DNA from: Flavobacterium sp.
GTDB taxonomy: Bacteria > Bacteroidota > Bacteroidia > Flavobacteriales > Flavobacteriaceae
Reading direction: 5' to 3'
Assembly: GCA_030150335.1 (NCBI GenBank)
Contig: JASLGC010000198.1
Location: forward strand, 1-14,737
Length of the DNA stretch: 14,737 nt
Shown here: one piece after another, positions 1 through 7,965 of the stretch
Layout of the letters: every line of letters starts with the position of its first letter
Position numbering within the stretch: the stretch's first letter is position 1
Notes under the pieces: model-generated
Told to the model about the DNA's origin: nothing
Databases searched by the model: none
What the model saw: only the letters and a program-made list of their open reading frames with translations
Made by a program: the position numbers and the translations under genes

Positions 1-31
1 CGACGCTCTAACCAGCTGAGCTATAACCACC
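1..31 (-). tRNA. tRNA-His (GTG), partial, cut by the window edge
   Basis: Only the 5' portion is present (extra G at -1, acceptor 5' strand, D arm and start of the anticodon stem). All visible bases are identical to the two complete tRNA-His genes at 60-134 and 165-239, so it is taken as a third tandem copy. The anticodon itself lies outside the window, so the identity rests on that match. Confidence 0.9.
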
Positions 32-59
32 GTGTAAATATGTTCTCTTTAAAAAGTAG

Positions 60-134
<75 letters not shown>

Positions 135-164
135 ATGTTAAATCAGTACTTTTAAAATAAGTAG

Positions 165-239
<75 letters not shown>

Positions 240-260
240 ATTTGTTTCTGTTTAACGGTT

Positions 261-291
261 GCAAATTTAGCGCTTTTTCTATACTTGTCAA
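261..291 (-). promoter_or_regulatory. Promoter of the tRNA-His array
   Basis: On the minus strand TTGACA (291-286) is followed by the -7 box TAAATTTG (269-262). The gap between TTG and TA is 19 nt, which fits the flavobacterial consensus TTG-N17-23-TAnnTTTG. The expected start point is near 250-256, about 15 nt before the first tRNA. The -33 element is only about 18 nt past the bshB1 stop codon, and no clear terminator separates the two, so some bshB1 transcription could run into the array. Confidence 0.75.
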
Positions 292-308
292 GCTTTTTTT
301 GAAAAAAT

Positions 309-1025
309 TTACACTAAATCTGCTAACGTATTGACTGCTAAATATCTTTCAACAGTAAATCCTTCAGCAAAATCTTTGTTTATTAGCCTTCCCAAGTCCT
401 GCGCACGGTAAGTAATGCTATCTAAAAAGTTTTTTGAGGTAATTGGAGTCGTCGGCTCATTCGAATTTTTATCAAAAAACTGAGTTCCGTAAGCTAAAAC
501 TGATTCCACTTTTTTATCCATGTACCCTGTTACATCTACAACGAAGTCTGGTTCTATGTTTTTCCACTGAATATAATGATAAACCACCTTTGGACGCCAA
601 GCTTCTTGCTCTACTCCATTGATAGCTGTTTCTATTTTACGAAGTCCTGATAAGAAACAAGCATCGGATACTAATTTACTTCCTTTTCCATGGTCAATGT
701 GACGGTCGTCAATAGCATTACACAATACAATTTCCGGACGGTATTTACGAATCATTTTAATAATCTCTAATTGATGCTTCTCATCATTTACAAAGAACCC
801 ATCTCTAAAAGCAAGATTCTCTCTGTAATGCACTCCTAAAACAGCCGCTGCTGCAGTTGCTTCTTGTTGGCGAATCTCAGCAGAACCTCTTGTACCAAGC
901 TCCCCTCTTGTTAAATCAACGACTGCAACTTTTTTTCCTAAATCAATTTCTTTTGCTATTGTAGCACCTGCTCCTAATTCCACGTCATCTGGATGTGCTC
1001 CAAAAGCTAATATATCTACTTTCAT
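309..1025 (-). CDS. bshB1: Bacillithiol biosynthesis deacetylase BshB1
   Basis: This is a 238-aa cytoplasmic, zinc-dependent LmbE/PIG-L family deacetylase. By family knowledge it removes the acetyl group from GlcNAc-malate to give GlcN-malate, the second step of bacillithiol (low-molecular-weight thiol) synthesis. The N-terminus begins MKVDILAFGAHPDDVELG, with the zinc motif H11-P-D-D14; a second metal/catalytic motif DDRHIDH lies at 106-112. The family's TRGELGTRG stretch is at 39-47. The reading frame extends 16 codons upstream to 1073, but family members start at MKVDILAFG, so the ATG at 1023-1025 is chosen. No bshA or bshC lies in the window. It sits 171 nt downstream of menF with no tight coupling, so it probably has its own promoter, which I could not define. 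Confidence 0.93.
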   Translation of the reverse strand: MKVDILAFGAHPDDVELGAGATIAKEIDLGKKVAVVDLTRGELGTRGSAEIRQQEATAAAAVLGVHYRENLAFRDGFFVNDEKHQLEIIKMIRKYRPEIVLCNAIDDRHIDHGKGSKLVSDACFLSGLRKIETAINGVEQEAWRPKVVYHYIQWKNIEPDFVVDVTGYMDKKVESVLAYGTQFFDKNSNEPTTPITSKNFLDSITYRAQDLGRLINKDFAEGFTVERYLAVNTLADLV

Positions 1026-1170
1026 TCTATTGTGTTTATTGTTGTTTGTAATATCATTTTTGCCAATTAACAAAAGAAGTATCTCGAATACTATATAGAC
1101 AAGATACCTTCTTTTATTTAATGCGACAATTCATGCACAGGTAATAAAGTCAGGCATGTTATTTATACTT

Positions 1171-1191
1171 TTCTCTTGGTGTATAAGAGAA
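1171..1191. other. Weak hairpin between menF and bshB1
   Basis: TTCTCTT (1171-1177) and AAGAGAA (1185-1191) form a 7-bp stem with a 7-nt loop, about 5 nt after the menF stop. No T-run follows on the minus strand, so it is a poor intrinsic terminator; it may only protect the 3' end. Confidence 0.25.
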
Positions 1192-1196
1192 GTTCT

Positions 1197-2255
1197 TTAA
1201 TTCAAAATCTTTTTCATGGTTGAGGATTTGTTAACGGTTTCCACAAACTCACTTTGCGGGTCGCTATCTTTAGTTACCCCACATCCGATGTATAGATTAG
1301 CTTTAGCATCCTCTATCTCCATACAACGCAAGTTTACGTACAAATCACTCCCCTCAATCTCTTGTGCAGCCACGTCACAATTGAGTTCTCCTAAATAACC
1401 AGCATAATACTTTCTATCATACCCTTCTTCCTTAATTAGAAACTCCCTTGCTTCAGCTTTAGGCATCCCACATACAGCTGGTGTTGGGTGCAAAGCTTTC
1501 ACAATAGGCTCTAAACTATTATTGCTCAATGTAGCTTCTACAGAAGTACAGATGTGCATTACTTTAGCAGCTCTTTTTGTAAAAGGTTCCGACACACTGA
1601 TATGAGTAGAAAAAGGCTTTAATGTATCTACGATAAACTCAGTAACAAACTTTTGTTCCTCTTGTTCTTTTACTCCCCACTCAACTTCTTCTTGTCCGTG
1701 ATTTACCTGAGTACCAGCCAGAGCCATTGTATTCAATTTATTATCTTTAATTGTTAGCAATGTTTCTGGTGTTGCCCCTACCCATAACCCTACTTTTGGA
1801 TGGTAAACCATTGAACAAAACGCCGTAGGATATGTAAATACAATCTTTTGAAACAAAGCGCAAACATCAGTTAGCTCAAATGGAACTGCCTCTTTGCGGG
1901 AAGGAACAACCTTGGCAAATTGCCCCTCATTAATAGCAGTTACACATAGTGCCACAAGACTCTCAAAAGCATCTCCTGCTTGCTTGTCTTTGTAATCCAG
2001 CGCTATTTCTGGCAAATCAAACGACTTGTTTTCAAGTTGTTCTGTAATAATAGCTGATTCCGATAAAGGAATCAATAGTTTAGTTCCTTCATAAAAAGGA
2101 GCTAATACAAACCCGTTTTCTTCAAAAGTTTGCACTTCGTGTAACGCGTAAGTTTTCTGAAATAACCCTATCCCAATAGTCGAATTGGGTTTACGGTAAA
2201 TAGCAAACGGTTTTTTGTCAGCAAACTGTTTGGCTAAACATTTAAATAAATACAT
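1197..2255 (-). CDS. menF: Isochorismate synthase (MenF-type, chorismate-utilising family)
   Basis: This 352-aa cytoplasmic enzyme should convert chorismate to isochorismate, the entry step of menaquinone synthesis. Family landmarks are in order: FAKVVPSR at 113-120, with K115 in the place of the catalytic lysine; GATPETLL at 160-167, with E164 as the likely acid; ALAGTQ at 178-183; HPTPAVCG at 256-263; and GCGVTKDSDPQSE at 334-346. It is shorter than E. coli EntC or MenF (about 390-430 aa) because the N-terminal part is compact, which is common in Bacteroidota. Its ATG overlaps the stop of the upstream thioesterase gene by one base (TAATG), so the two are translationally coupled. Siderophore or salicylate synthesis is the alternative role, but the MenI-like partner favours menaquinone. 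Confidence 0.88.
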   Translation of the reverse strand: MYLFKCLAKQFADKKPFAIYRKPNSTIGIGLFQKTYALHEVQTFEENGFVLAPFYEGTKLLIPLSESAIITEQLENKSFDLPEIALDYKDKQAGDAFESLVALCVTAINEGQFAKVVPSRKEAVPFELTDVCALFQKIVFTYPTAFCSMVYHPKVGLWVGATPETLLTIKDNKLNTMALAGTQVNHGQEEVEWGVKEQEEQKFVTEFIVDTLKPFSTHISVSEPFTKRAAKVMHICTSVEATLSNNSLEPIVKALHPTPAVCGMPKAEAREFLIKEEGYDRKYYAGYLGELNCDVAAQEIEGSDLYVNLRCMEIEDAKANLYIGCGVTKDSDPQSEFVETVNKSSTMKKILN

Positions 2256-2698
2256 TATTTCGCTTTATCTATAACTATATTGGTGATTTTACAAATAGAA
2301 ATCAAGACATCATTCTCATCAGTAATACGGATTTCCCATAAATGTACCGTTCTGCCTCTGTGCAATAATCTCGCTGTACCAAATACGTGTCCTGCACGCT
2401 TGCTTTTCACGTGATTAGCAGATATTTCTATTCCTCTAACTTCTTGTGTTTTTGGGTCTATCAACATTAAAGAAGCCCCACTTCCTAAACTTTCAGCTAA
2501 GGCTACAGACGCTCCTCCGTGTAATAATCCCATAGGTTGATGCACTCTTGGATTTACAGGCATTTTAGCCACTAAAAAGTCCGGTCCTGCATCTATATAT
2601 TCTATTTCTAATGTTTCCATTAAAGTGTTTTTAGACACTTCAGCATACATTTTTAATATTTCCTCTTTATTAAAATCTCTTTTGTTCTTTGTACTCAT
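2255..2698 (-). CDS. menI: Hotdog-fold thioesterase, PaaI/YdiI type (probable DHNA-CoA thioesterase)
   Basis: This is a 147-aa single hotdog domain. The active-site segment runs HQPMGLLHGGASVALAES (53-70), with HGG at 60-62 and E69 as the expected catalytic acid on the long helix; S93-A-N-H96 marks the following strand. By family and context it hydrolyses 1,4-dihydroxy-2-naphthoyl-CoA in menaquinone synthesis. The pairing with isochorismate synthase through a TAATG overlap supports this. Related PaaI-type enzymes acting on other acyl-CoA esters cannot be excluded from sequence alone. A TAATTTTG box lies on the minus strand at 2713-2706, only 7 nt before the ATG, and could give a nearly leaderless mRNA, but no -33 element is evident. 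menD, menE and menB are not in the window. Confidence 0.82.
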   Translation of the reverse strand: MSTKNKRDFNKEEILKMYAEVSKNTLMETLEIEYIDAGPDFLVAKMPVNPRVHQPMGLLHGGASVALAESLGSGASLMLIDPKTQEVRGIEISANHVKSKRAGHVFGTARLLHRGRTVHLWEIRITDENDVLISICKITNIVIDKAK

Positions 2699-2850
2699 AA
2701 CCTTACAAAATTACTTCATGTGTTAGATATCGGTCTTAAATTTAAAGTAAAATTAACCACCAATTCTTAAATATAACATAATTCTTACCATTTTCCTTTG
2801 TTTGTCTACTTTAATGAGGATATTCTGCTATGTGTGTTTTATATTTTTCG

Positions 2851-2858
2851 TACTTTTA
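2851..2858 (+). promoter_or_regulatory. Candidate -7 box for the tsaC-cca-ctaA operon
   Basis: TACTTTTA matches TAnnTTTG at seven of eight positions and is followed by GCCTCGCA. It would place the start near 2863, leaving a leader of about 37 nt before the ATG at 2900. No convincing TTG is seen at the -33 position. Its place inside the upstream frame extension supports the shorter tsaC start. Confidence 0.35.
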
Positions 2859-2899
2859 GCCTCGCATTTACAAATGCCTTTTTAACAATACAAAACACA

Positions 2900-3472
2900 A
2901 TGGAAGATATCCAACAAGAAGTACATAACGCTTACGAAGTAATCAAAAACGGAGGCATTATTCTTTACCCAACTGATACTGTATGGGGAATAGGATGTGA
3001 TGCAAGCAATCCCGAAGCCGTTAAAAAAATATACGCACTTAAAAAACGTGCAGAATCCAAAAGTATGATTGTATTAGTAAACGGAGACCGTTTATTTCAC
3101 AACGTATTTAATAATGTTCCTGAGGTAACTTGGGATATCCTTGATTGTAGTGACAAACCAACTACTCTTATCTTAGACAATCCAAGAAATGTGGCAAAAG
3201 AAGTTATTTCAAGCGACAATTCATTGGGTATTAGAATCGTAAATGAACCTTTCTGTTTTAGGCTAATTGAGCGCATGAAACGCCCTTTAGTATCTACTTC
3301 TGCTAACATTAGCGGACAACCATCACCAAGTAATTTCAAGGAAATATCTAAGGAGATAATTGACGGTGTTGATTATGTCGTAAATTTGCGCCGTGAAGAA
3401 ATGAAATACGTAAAGCCTTCAACGATTATTAAACTTAAAGAAAACAACCAAGTTACTATTATTAGAAAATAA
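2900..3472 (+). CDS. tsaC: Threonylcarbamoyl-AMP synthase (TsaC/YrdC/Sua5 family)
   Basis: This is a 190-aa cytoplasmic YrdC-fold enzyme that makes L-threonylcarbamoyl-AMP from threonine, bicarbonate and ATP, the first step of the t6A37 modification of ANN-reading tRNAs. It shows the family landmarks: YPTDTVWGIGCDA (23-35); the KKR substrate lysine/arginine cluster (48-50) followed by K54-S55; and STSANISGQPSP (132-143). It has the short TsaC architecture with no C-terminal Sua5 domain. The frame is open from 2798, but the first 34 codons are atypical and contain the candidate promoter, so the ATG at 2900 is chosen. The next gene, cca, begins 20 nt after its stop, so two tRNA-maturation genes are co-transcribed. 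Confidence 0.92.
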   Translation: MEDIQQEVHNAYEVIKNGGIILYPTDTVWGIGCDASNPEAVKKIYALKKRAESKSMIVLVNGDRLFHNVFNNVPEVTWDILDCSDKPTTLILDNPRNVAKEVISSDNSLGIRIVNEPFCFRLIERMKRPLVSTSANISGQPSPSNFKEISKEIIDGVDYVVNLRREEMKYVKPSTIIKLKENNQVTIIRK

Positions 3473-3492
3473 TAATAGTTCTTCATTTTACC

Positions 3493-4926
3493 ATGAACGA
3501 GACCCCTATATATACAGAAGCCTTAACTCATCCAATATTTGATTATGTTTCAACTGCAGCACAAGAATTAAATGTTGATTGTTATGTTATTGGTGGATTT
3601 GTAAGAGACTTTTTACTAAAACGCGATTCTAAAAAAGATATTGATATTGTTGCTGTGGGCAGTGGAATTGAATTAGCGCTTAAAGTTTCACAGCTTTTAC
3701 CAAACAAACCTAAAGTTCAAGTATTTAAAAATTACGGTACTGCAATGCTTCGCTATGACGACATTGATATCGAATTTGTAGGTGCACGAAAAGAATCTTA
3801 CCACTTTGATAGCCGTAAACCGGTAGTTGAAGACGGTACTTTAGAAGACGACCAAAACAGACGTGATTTTACTATTAATGCCTTGGCCTTCTCTTTAAAC
3901 AAAGATAACTTCGGTTCTCTTGTTGACCCTTTCAACGGGGTTGAAGACTTAGCAAACAAAATTATCCGTACTCCTCTTGACCCAGATATTACTTATTCTG
4001 ACGACCCATTGAGAATGATGCGTGCAATTCGCTTTGCTACACAATTAGACTTTGTCATCGAAGATAAATCTTTTGAATCTATCACGGCTAATCACCAACG
4101 CTTAGAGATTATCTCTGGTGAGCGTATCGTTGATGAATTGAACAAGATTCTAATGGCAGACAAGCCATCTAAAGGTTTTTTATTACTTTATAAAACAGGA
4201 CTATTAGATTTAATCTTACCTGAATTAACTGCGTTAAATCAAGTAGAAGAAATTGAAGGTCATACTCATAAAAACAACTTTTACCACTCTTTAGAAGTAG
4301 TAGATAATATCTGTGAAAATACAGACGACTTATGGTTAAGATGGTCTGCATTGCTACACGATATTGGAAAAGCACCTACTAAACGATTCTCTAAAAAGAA
4401 TGGTTGGACATTCCATGGACATGAATTCTTAGGTGGAAAGATGGTAAAGAAGATATTTACACGCCTTCACATGCCATTAAATCAAAAGATGAAGTTTGTA
4501 CAAAAGATGGTAGCGATGAGTTCAAGACCAATAGTTTTAGCTCAAAAAGAAGTTACAGACTCAGCTGTACGTCGTTTAGTTTTTGACGCAGGAGAAAACG
4601 TAGAAGATTTAATGACGCTATGTGAAGCAGATATTACTACTAAGAATCCGAATAAATTCAAAAAATACCACAATAACTTCAAACTTGTTAGAGATAAGAT
4701 TGTAGAAGTTGAAGAGCGCGACCACGTTCGTAACTTCCAACCCCCTATTTCAGGAGAAGAGATTATGGAAATATTTGGTTTAAAACCTTGTAGAGAAATT
4801 GGTTCTCTAAAAGAGTCTATTAAAGAAGCTATTTTAGAAGGTGTTATACCAAATGAGTACGAAGCTGCTTATGAGTATATGCTTGTGAAAGCTTCTAAAA
4901 TGGGATTAAATGTTGTCAATAAATAA
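3493..4926 (+). CDS. cca: CCA-adding tRNA nucleotidyltransferase with HD domain
   Basis: This 477-aa enzyme adds or repairs the 3' CCA of tRNAs without a template. The nucleotidyltransferase head has GGFVRD (34-39), the metal-binding pair D49-x-D51, RRDFTINA (123-130) and the neck motif PLRMMRAIRFA (172-182). A C-terminal HD phosphohydrolase-like domain follows, with H265, the H289-D290 doublet in LLHDIGKAPTK, and H308/H310. Length and domain order match the usual flavobacterial enzyme. The role is essential here because the tRNA-His genes at 1-239 do not encode CCA. It lies between tsaC (20 nt) and ctaA (11 nt) in one operon. Whether the HD domain acts as a phosphatase in this lineage is not shown by the sequence. 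Confidence 0.95.
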   Translation: MNETPIYTEALTHPIFDYVSTAAQELNVDCYVIGGFVRDFLLKRDSKKDIDIVAVGSGIELALKVSQLLPNKPKVQVFKNYGTAMLRYDDIDIEFVGARKESYHFDSRKPVVEDGTLEDDQNRRDFTINALAFSLNKDNFGSLVDPFNGVEDLANKIIRTPLDPDITYSDDPLRMMRAIRFATQLDFVIEDKSFESITANHQRLEIISGERIVDELNKILMADKPSKGFLLLYKTGLLDLILPELTALNQVEEIEGHTHKNNFYHSLEVVDNICENTDDLWLRWSALLHDIGKAPTKRFSKKNGWTFHGHEFLGGKMVKKIFTRLHMPLNQKMKFVQKMVAMSSRPIVLAQKEVTDSAVRRLVFDAGENVEDLMTLCEADITTKNPNKFKKYHNNFKLVRDKIVEVEERDHVRNFQPPISGEEIMEIFGLKPCREIGSLKESIKEAILEGVIPNEYEAAYEYMLVKASKMGLNVVNK

Positions 4927-4937
4927 TTAAAAATAAT

Positions 4938-5978
4938 ATGAAGAGCTATTTTTTACCATTAGCTAAGACCTCCCTGATATTAATTTACCTTGTGATATTT
5001 GCAGGAGCAGCTGTGAGAATGACAGGTTCAGGTATGGGATGTCCAGATTGGCCAAAGTGTTTTGGTTACTATATTCCTCCCACAGATATTGAAGTAATCC
5101 AATGGCACCCAAACCACGATTTTGAAAAAGGGCAAATGATTATTCACGATAATAGTTTGTGGAAAGCGAAAGAAACTTTCACTACTACTGCTACTTATGA
5201 AGAAAGTCATTGGGAGAAATACACACGTCATGATTATGCTGAATTTAATGCTAAACATACGTGGACAGAATATGTAAATAGATTATGTGGTGCATTAGCA
5301 GGAGTAGCTTGTTTATTAATGGCCATTGCCTCTTTCTCTTTTTGGAAAACGCGTAAAGGTATTACAATTGCTTCATGGTTAGTTGTTTTCCTAATGGGAT
5401 TCCAAGCATGGTTAGGTGCAACAGTTGTTTATTCAGTACTTAATCCATTCAAGATTACTACTCACATGGTAATGGCATTGGTAATTGTAGCGCTTGTAAT
5501 TGCAATTATCAGAGCTGCAAAAAACCAAACAGAGATTAAGAAATACGATGGTAAATTTAGAATACTATTAATCGTTTCTATCATCCTTACTTTAGCTCAA
5601 GTTGTATTAGGTACACAAGTTAGAGAATTTATTGATGACCAAGTAAAAGCAGGTATTGGCAACGAGCACCTTTGGTTAAATAGTCCGACAATTGAATTCT
5701 ATATTCACAGAAGTTTTTCATTCGTTGTTCTATTCTTAAACATGTACTTATTCTACATCAATAGAAAATTAGGATTAGGCTTTGACAAAATGAAATGGGT
5801 AATGGTATTACTTATTTTAGAAGTATTTACAGGTATATTAATGTACTACGTTCACTTCCCATTTGGTTCACAAGCTGCTCATTTAGTAATCGCATCAATC
5901 TTATTTGGAGTTCAATTCCAATTATTACTTGAAGCTAAAAAATGTTACTACTGCGGTAGAAGTCAAGAAGATATTTAA
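4938..5978 (+). CDS. ctaA: Heme A synthase (CtaA/COX15), eight-helix membrane protein
   Basis: This is a 346-aa inner-membrane protein that oxidises the C8 methyl of heme O to a formyl group, giving heme A for aa3-type cytochrome oxidase. The usual two four-helix bundles are visible. The four heme-ligand histidines are H107 (KHTWTEYVNR), H176 (TTHMVMA), H257 (YIHRSFS) and H315 (QAAHLVIA). The first external loop starts with RMTGSGMGCPDWPKC, containing C35 and C41, which recalls the redox cysteine pair of CtaA enzymes. That loop is long (about residues 42-106) and holds a CBM5/12-like Trp/Gly pattern (see findings). The C-terminus ends in a CYYCGRS tail. It begins 11 nt after cca and is the last gene of the operon, before the terminator at 5995-6033. 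Confidence 0.93.
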   Translation: MKSYFLPLAKTSLILIYLVIFAGAAVRMTGSGMGCPDWPKCFGYYIPPTDIEVIQWHPNHDFEKGQMIIHDNSLWKAKETFTTTATYEESHWEKYTRHDYAEFNAKHTWTEYVNRLCGALAGVACLLMAIASFSFWKTRKGITIASWLVVFLMGFQAWLGATVVYSVLNPFKITTHMVMALVIVALVIAIIRAAKNQTEIKKYDGKFRILLIVSIILTLAQVVLGTQVREFIDDQVKAGIGNEHLWLNSPTIEFYIHRSFSFVVLFLNMYLFYINRKLGLGFDKMKWVMVLLILEVFTGILMYYVHFPFGSQAAHLVIASILFGVQFQLLLEAKKCYYCGRSQEDI

Positions 5979-5994
5979 TCAAAATACATCATAT

Positions 5995-6033
5995 AAAAAG
6001 GGGCTATTTTACAATGTAAAATAGCCCCTTTTT
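5995..6033. terminator. Bidirectional intrinsic terminator between ctaA and the hydrolase gene
   Basis: The arms 5995-6012 and 6016-6033 are perfect complements over 18 bp, with a 3-nt loop (AAT). The core GGGGCTATTTTAC is flanked by A5 on one side and T5 on the other, so a U-run follows the GC-rich core on both strands. It lies between two convergent genes and can end both transcripts. Confidence 0.93.
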
Positions 6034-6050
6034 CATTTCTAATACTATCG

Positions 6051-6905
6051 TTAGTTTCCTTTTGTATCTTGAATAAACTTAGCTGTATCCTGTGCTACTT
6101 GCTGTAAGTGCATAGGCAACTTTTTCTCAGTATAAGGATGTTTAGAACCAAATACGTGGTCTGCACCATCTATAACATCTAACAATGAACTCGATATCCA
6201 TTGATTCAGCAATTGTGCTTCCTTTAAATTCACTGCAGGGTCTTCTGTCCCTTGTACAATTAAAGTAGGTTTCTCTAAATGTTGCGCTGCTGTTTGCACG
6301 TTTAACACCTTTTCATTTTCCTCATAATCTTCCCAGAATGTGAAATAATGTGGCATTTGTTGTTTCGTACGACCGTTCTCTGAATAGAACACGCCTTTCT
6401 CTTTCCATTTTTCAAATCGCTCTCCGTGAGGGAAACGCTTTCTAAAATCTGAAACACCAGCCCATGTAATTACACCTGTTACATCTTCATTGTAATATCC
6501 ATGTAAAATAACAGCTCCTCCTCCTCTACTATGCCCAATCAGATAGATGTTTTTAGAATCTACCTGCGGTTGTGTTTTATAATGATTAATAACAGCTGTT
6601 AAGTCATTTTGTTCTTGTGTATAGGTATTTCTACCAAACGCCTCTAAATCGTCAAATTCAACAGGATTTTCAAGAGTTGTTCCATTCAATGAGAAGTTAA
6701 ACTTCACCGCATAACAGCCCGATGCTGCAATATAATCCATAGCTATATTCCAAGCTCCCCAGTCTTTAAACCCTTTGTAACCATGGCAAAAAATAACCAA
6801 TGGCAACTTAATCTCGTTTTCTGGATAGGTATAATCAGACAGTATCTTTCCTGATTCTGTTTGAATTATTACGCTATCTTTTATTAAACTTTCTTTCATA
6901 TTCAT
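6051..6905 (-). CDS. Alpha/beta hydrolase, dienelactone-hydrolase-like
   Basis: This is a 284-aa soluble protein with no signal peptide. The oxyanion region is FCHGYKGFKDWGAW (39-52). The nucleophile elbow is GHSRGGG with S126, and the rest of the triad is most likely D222 (VQGTEDPAV) and H250 (GADHVFG). Length and order fit the dienelactone-hydrolase/BAAT-like branch of the superfamily, but the substrate cannot be predicted. The ATG at 6905 is followed two codons later by another ATG (6899), so the true start may be either. The gene converges on ctaA through the shared terminator and diverges from the gene at 7014 across a 108-nt AT-rich gap in which no clear TAnnTTTG promoter is visible. 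Confidence 0.85.
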   Translation of the reverse strand: MNMKESLIKDSVIIQTESGKILSDYTYPENEIKLPLVIFCHGYKGFKDWGAWNIAMDYIAASGCYAVKFNFSLNGTTLENPVEFDDLEAFGRNTYTQEQNDLTAVINHYKTQPQVDSKNIYLIGHSRGGGAVILHGYYNEDVTGVITWAGVSDFRKRFPHGERFEKWKEKGVFYSENGRTKQQMPHYFTFWEDYEENEKVLNVQTAAQHLEKPTLIVQGTEDPAVNLKEAQLLNQWISSSLLDVIDGADHVFGSKHPYTEKKLPMHLQQVAQDTAKFIQDTKGN

Positions 6906-7013
6906 TTTTCATTTTAACACTCAATAGCCACATTTTATAATTATATTAAAACTATATTAATTAAATTAGCTACATAACTTATAAATTATAATCATTAATA
7001 AAAACAAGGTATT

Positions 7014-7673
7014 ATGGAAAAATGGTTTATCACTTACCGAAATTTAAGTAAACACTTAAAGTTTTCATTTTTATTTGCTTTTACCTTCTTAGGACTTACT
7101 GTAGTTAATGCCCAAGAACAAAAGGATTTTAAAGTTAAGAATACTACTATCGAGTATCAGATTAATAAGAATACTAAAGATAGTGAATTAGAGCAGATAA
7201 AAAAAGAAGTTAACGATGAAAAGATTGCAAATCTTGTTTTCTCAGGGATTCAGCGCAATGACAAAGGAGAAATGATTGCAATTAACACCCAATTTAAAGA
7301 TGAAAGAGGTTCTTCCCAATCTAAGTCAGAATATAATTCAATGGGAATTAATCCCTTTTCCGTTATCATTCATCATAAAGACAACGGAAGTAAATATCTT
7401 GAAATAGGCGGTGTAAATGCAGCTTCGTTCTCATCTATGAAAAATGGCTTTATGCAAAGCAGCATGATGGGCAACGATGACAATCCTGCTGAAGAAGGTT
7501 TCTTTGGCAAAGATATGATGGAATTAATGGAGTCGATGCAACAAGATATGCGTACACAGCATGAGGCTTTTATGAAGATTATGCAAGAAAGTCAAAGTCA
7601 GCACAAGCAAGAACAACCTGTACAGAGTACAGAAAAAGCTACAAAAACAAAGAATACTAAAAATAAAAAGTAA
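7014..7673 (+). CDS. Exported protein of unknown function, related to the C-terminal region of M56/BlaR1-type proteins (paralog A)
   Basis: This is a 219-aa protein with an N-terminal signal peptide: a positively charged start, a hydrophobic core at about 16-31, and probable cleavage after VNA (33). Residues 38-132 hold a domain whose pattern (NKNTKDSELEQIKKE..., QRNDKGEMIAINTQFKD, GSKYLEIG) I recall from the periplasmic tails of flavobacterial M56/BlaR1-like peptidases; this is from memory and was not searched. Here the domain stands alone, with no metallopeptidase part. Residues 140-190 form a Met- and Gln-rich, probably helical stretch, followed by a Lys-rich tail. It has no cysteine. A paralog about 60-65% identical over the core lies at 7966-8625. 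Its own terminator follows at 7736-7782. The function is unknown. Confidence 0.75.
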   Translation: MEKWFITYRNLSKHLKFSFLFAFTFLGLTVVNAQEQKDFKVKNTTIEYQINKNTKDSELEQIKKEVNDEKIANLVFSGIQRNDKGEMIAINTQFKDERGSSQSKSEYNSMGINPFSVIIHHKDNGSKYLEIGGVNAASFSSMKNGFMQSSMMGNDDNPAEEGFFGKDMMELMESMQQDMRTQHEAFMKIMQESQSQHKQEQPVQSTEKATKTKNTKNKK

Positions 7674-7735
7674 GTAATCTTTTATTAGTATTCCAACATA
7701 GGAGTTCTGCAAACATTGACAAACTCATTTAAATC

Positions 7736-7782
7736 AAAAAAAGAGCAAGAAAAGTATTCATATTTTTCTTGCTCTTTTTTTT
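7736..7782 (+). terminator. Intrinsic terminator after paralog A
   Basis: The stem is 7736-7753 paired with 7764-7781, core GAGCAAGAAAA/TTTTCTTGCTC, with a 10-nt loop and an eight-T run at 7775-7782. The run of A on the left arm makes it potentially two-way. Confidence 0.9.
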
Positions 7783-7914
7783 CATCACAAACTGTAAGTC
7801 TTCTACCACTTCATTTCTTTATGAAAAGAGAGGAATTAACAATTATACACAGATAAAAATCTTTTTTTATTCCAACTTTTTCATTTTTAAAATCACAGCG
7901 TTTAGTCATATATA

Positions 7915-7940
7915 TTGCAAAAGGAGTTCTACTAATTTAG
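7915..7940 (+). promoter_or_regulatory. Candidate promoter of paralog B
   Basis: TAATTTAG (7933-7940) matches TAnnTTTG at seven of eight positions, with TTG at 7915-7917, only 15 nt upstream. The start would fall near 7947 and give a short leader. The rest of the gap between the paralogs (7783-7914) holds nothing else I can name. The octamer GGAGTTCT occurs both in this gap (7923-7930) and just after paralog A (7701-7708), perhaps a trace of the duplication. Confidence 0.25.
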
Positions 7941-7965
7941 TATAGGATTTTAAATAGTATTTATC

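Noticed and set aside
1026..1073. N-terminal extension of bshB1
   Set aside because: The 16 extra residues are Asn/Lys-rich, and the family starts at MKVDILAFG, so the ATG at 1025 is preferred.
2798..2899. N-terminal extension of tsaC from an upstream ATG
   Set aside because: The extension has no counterpart in TsaC proteins and contains the probable promoter; the ATG at 2900 gives the normal family start.
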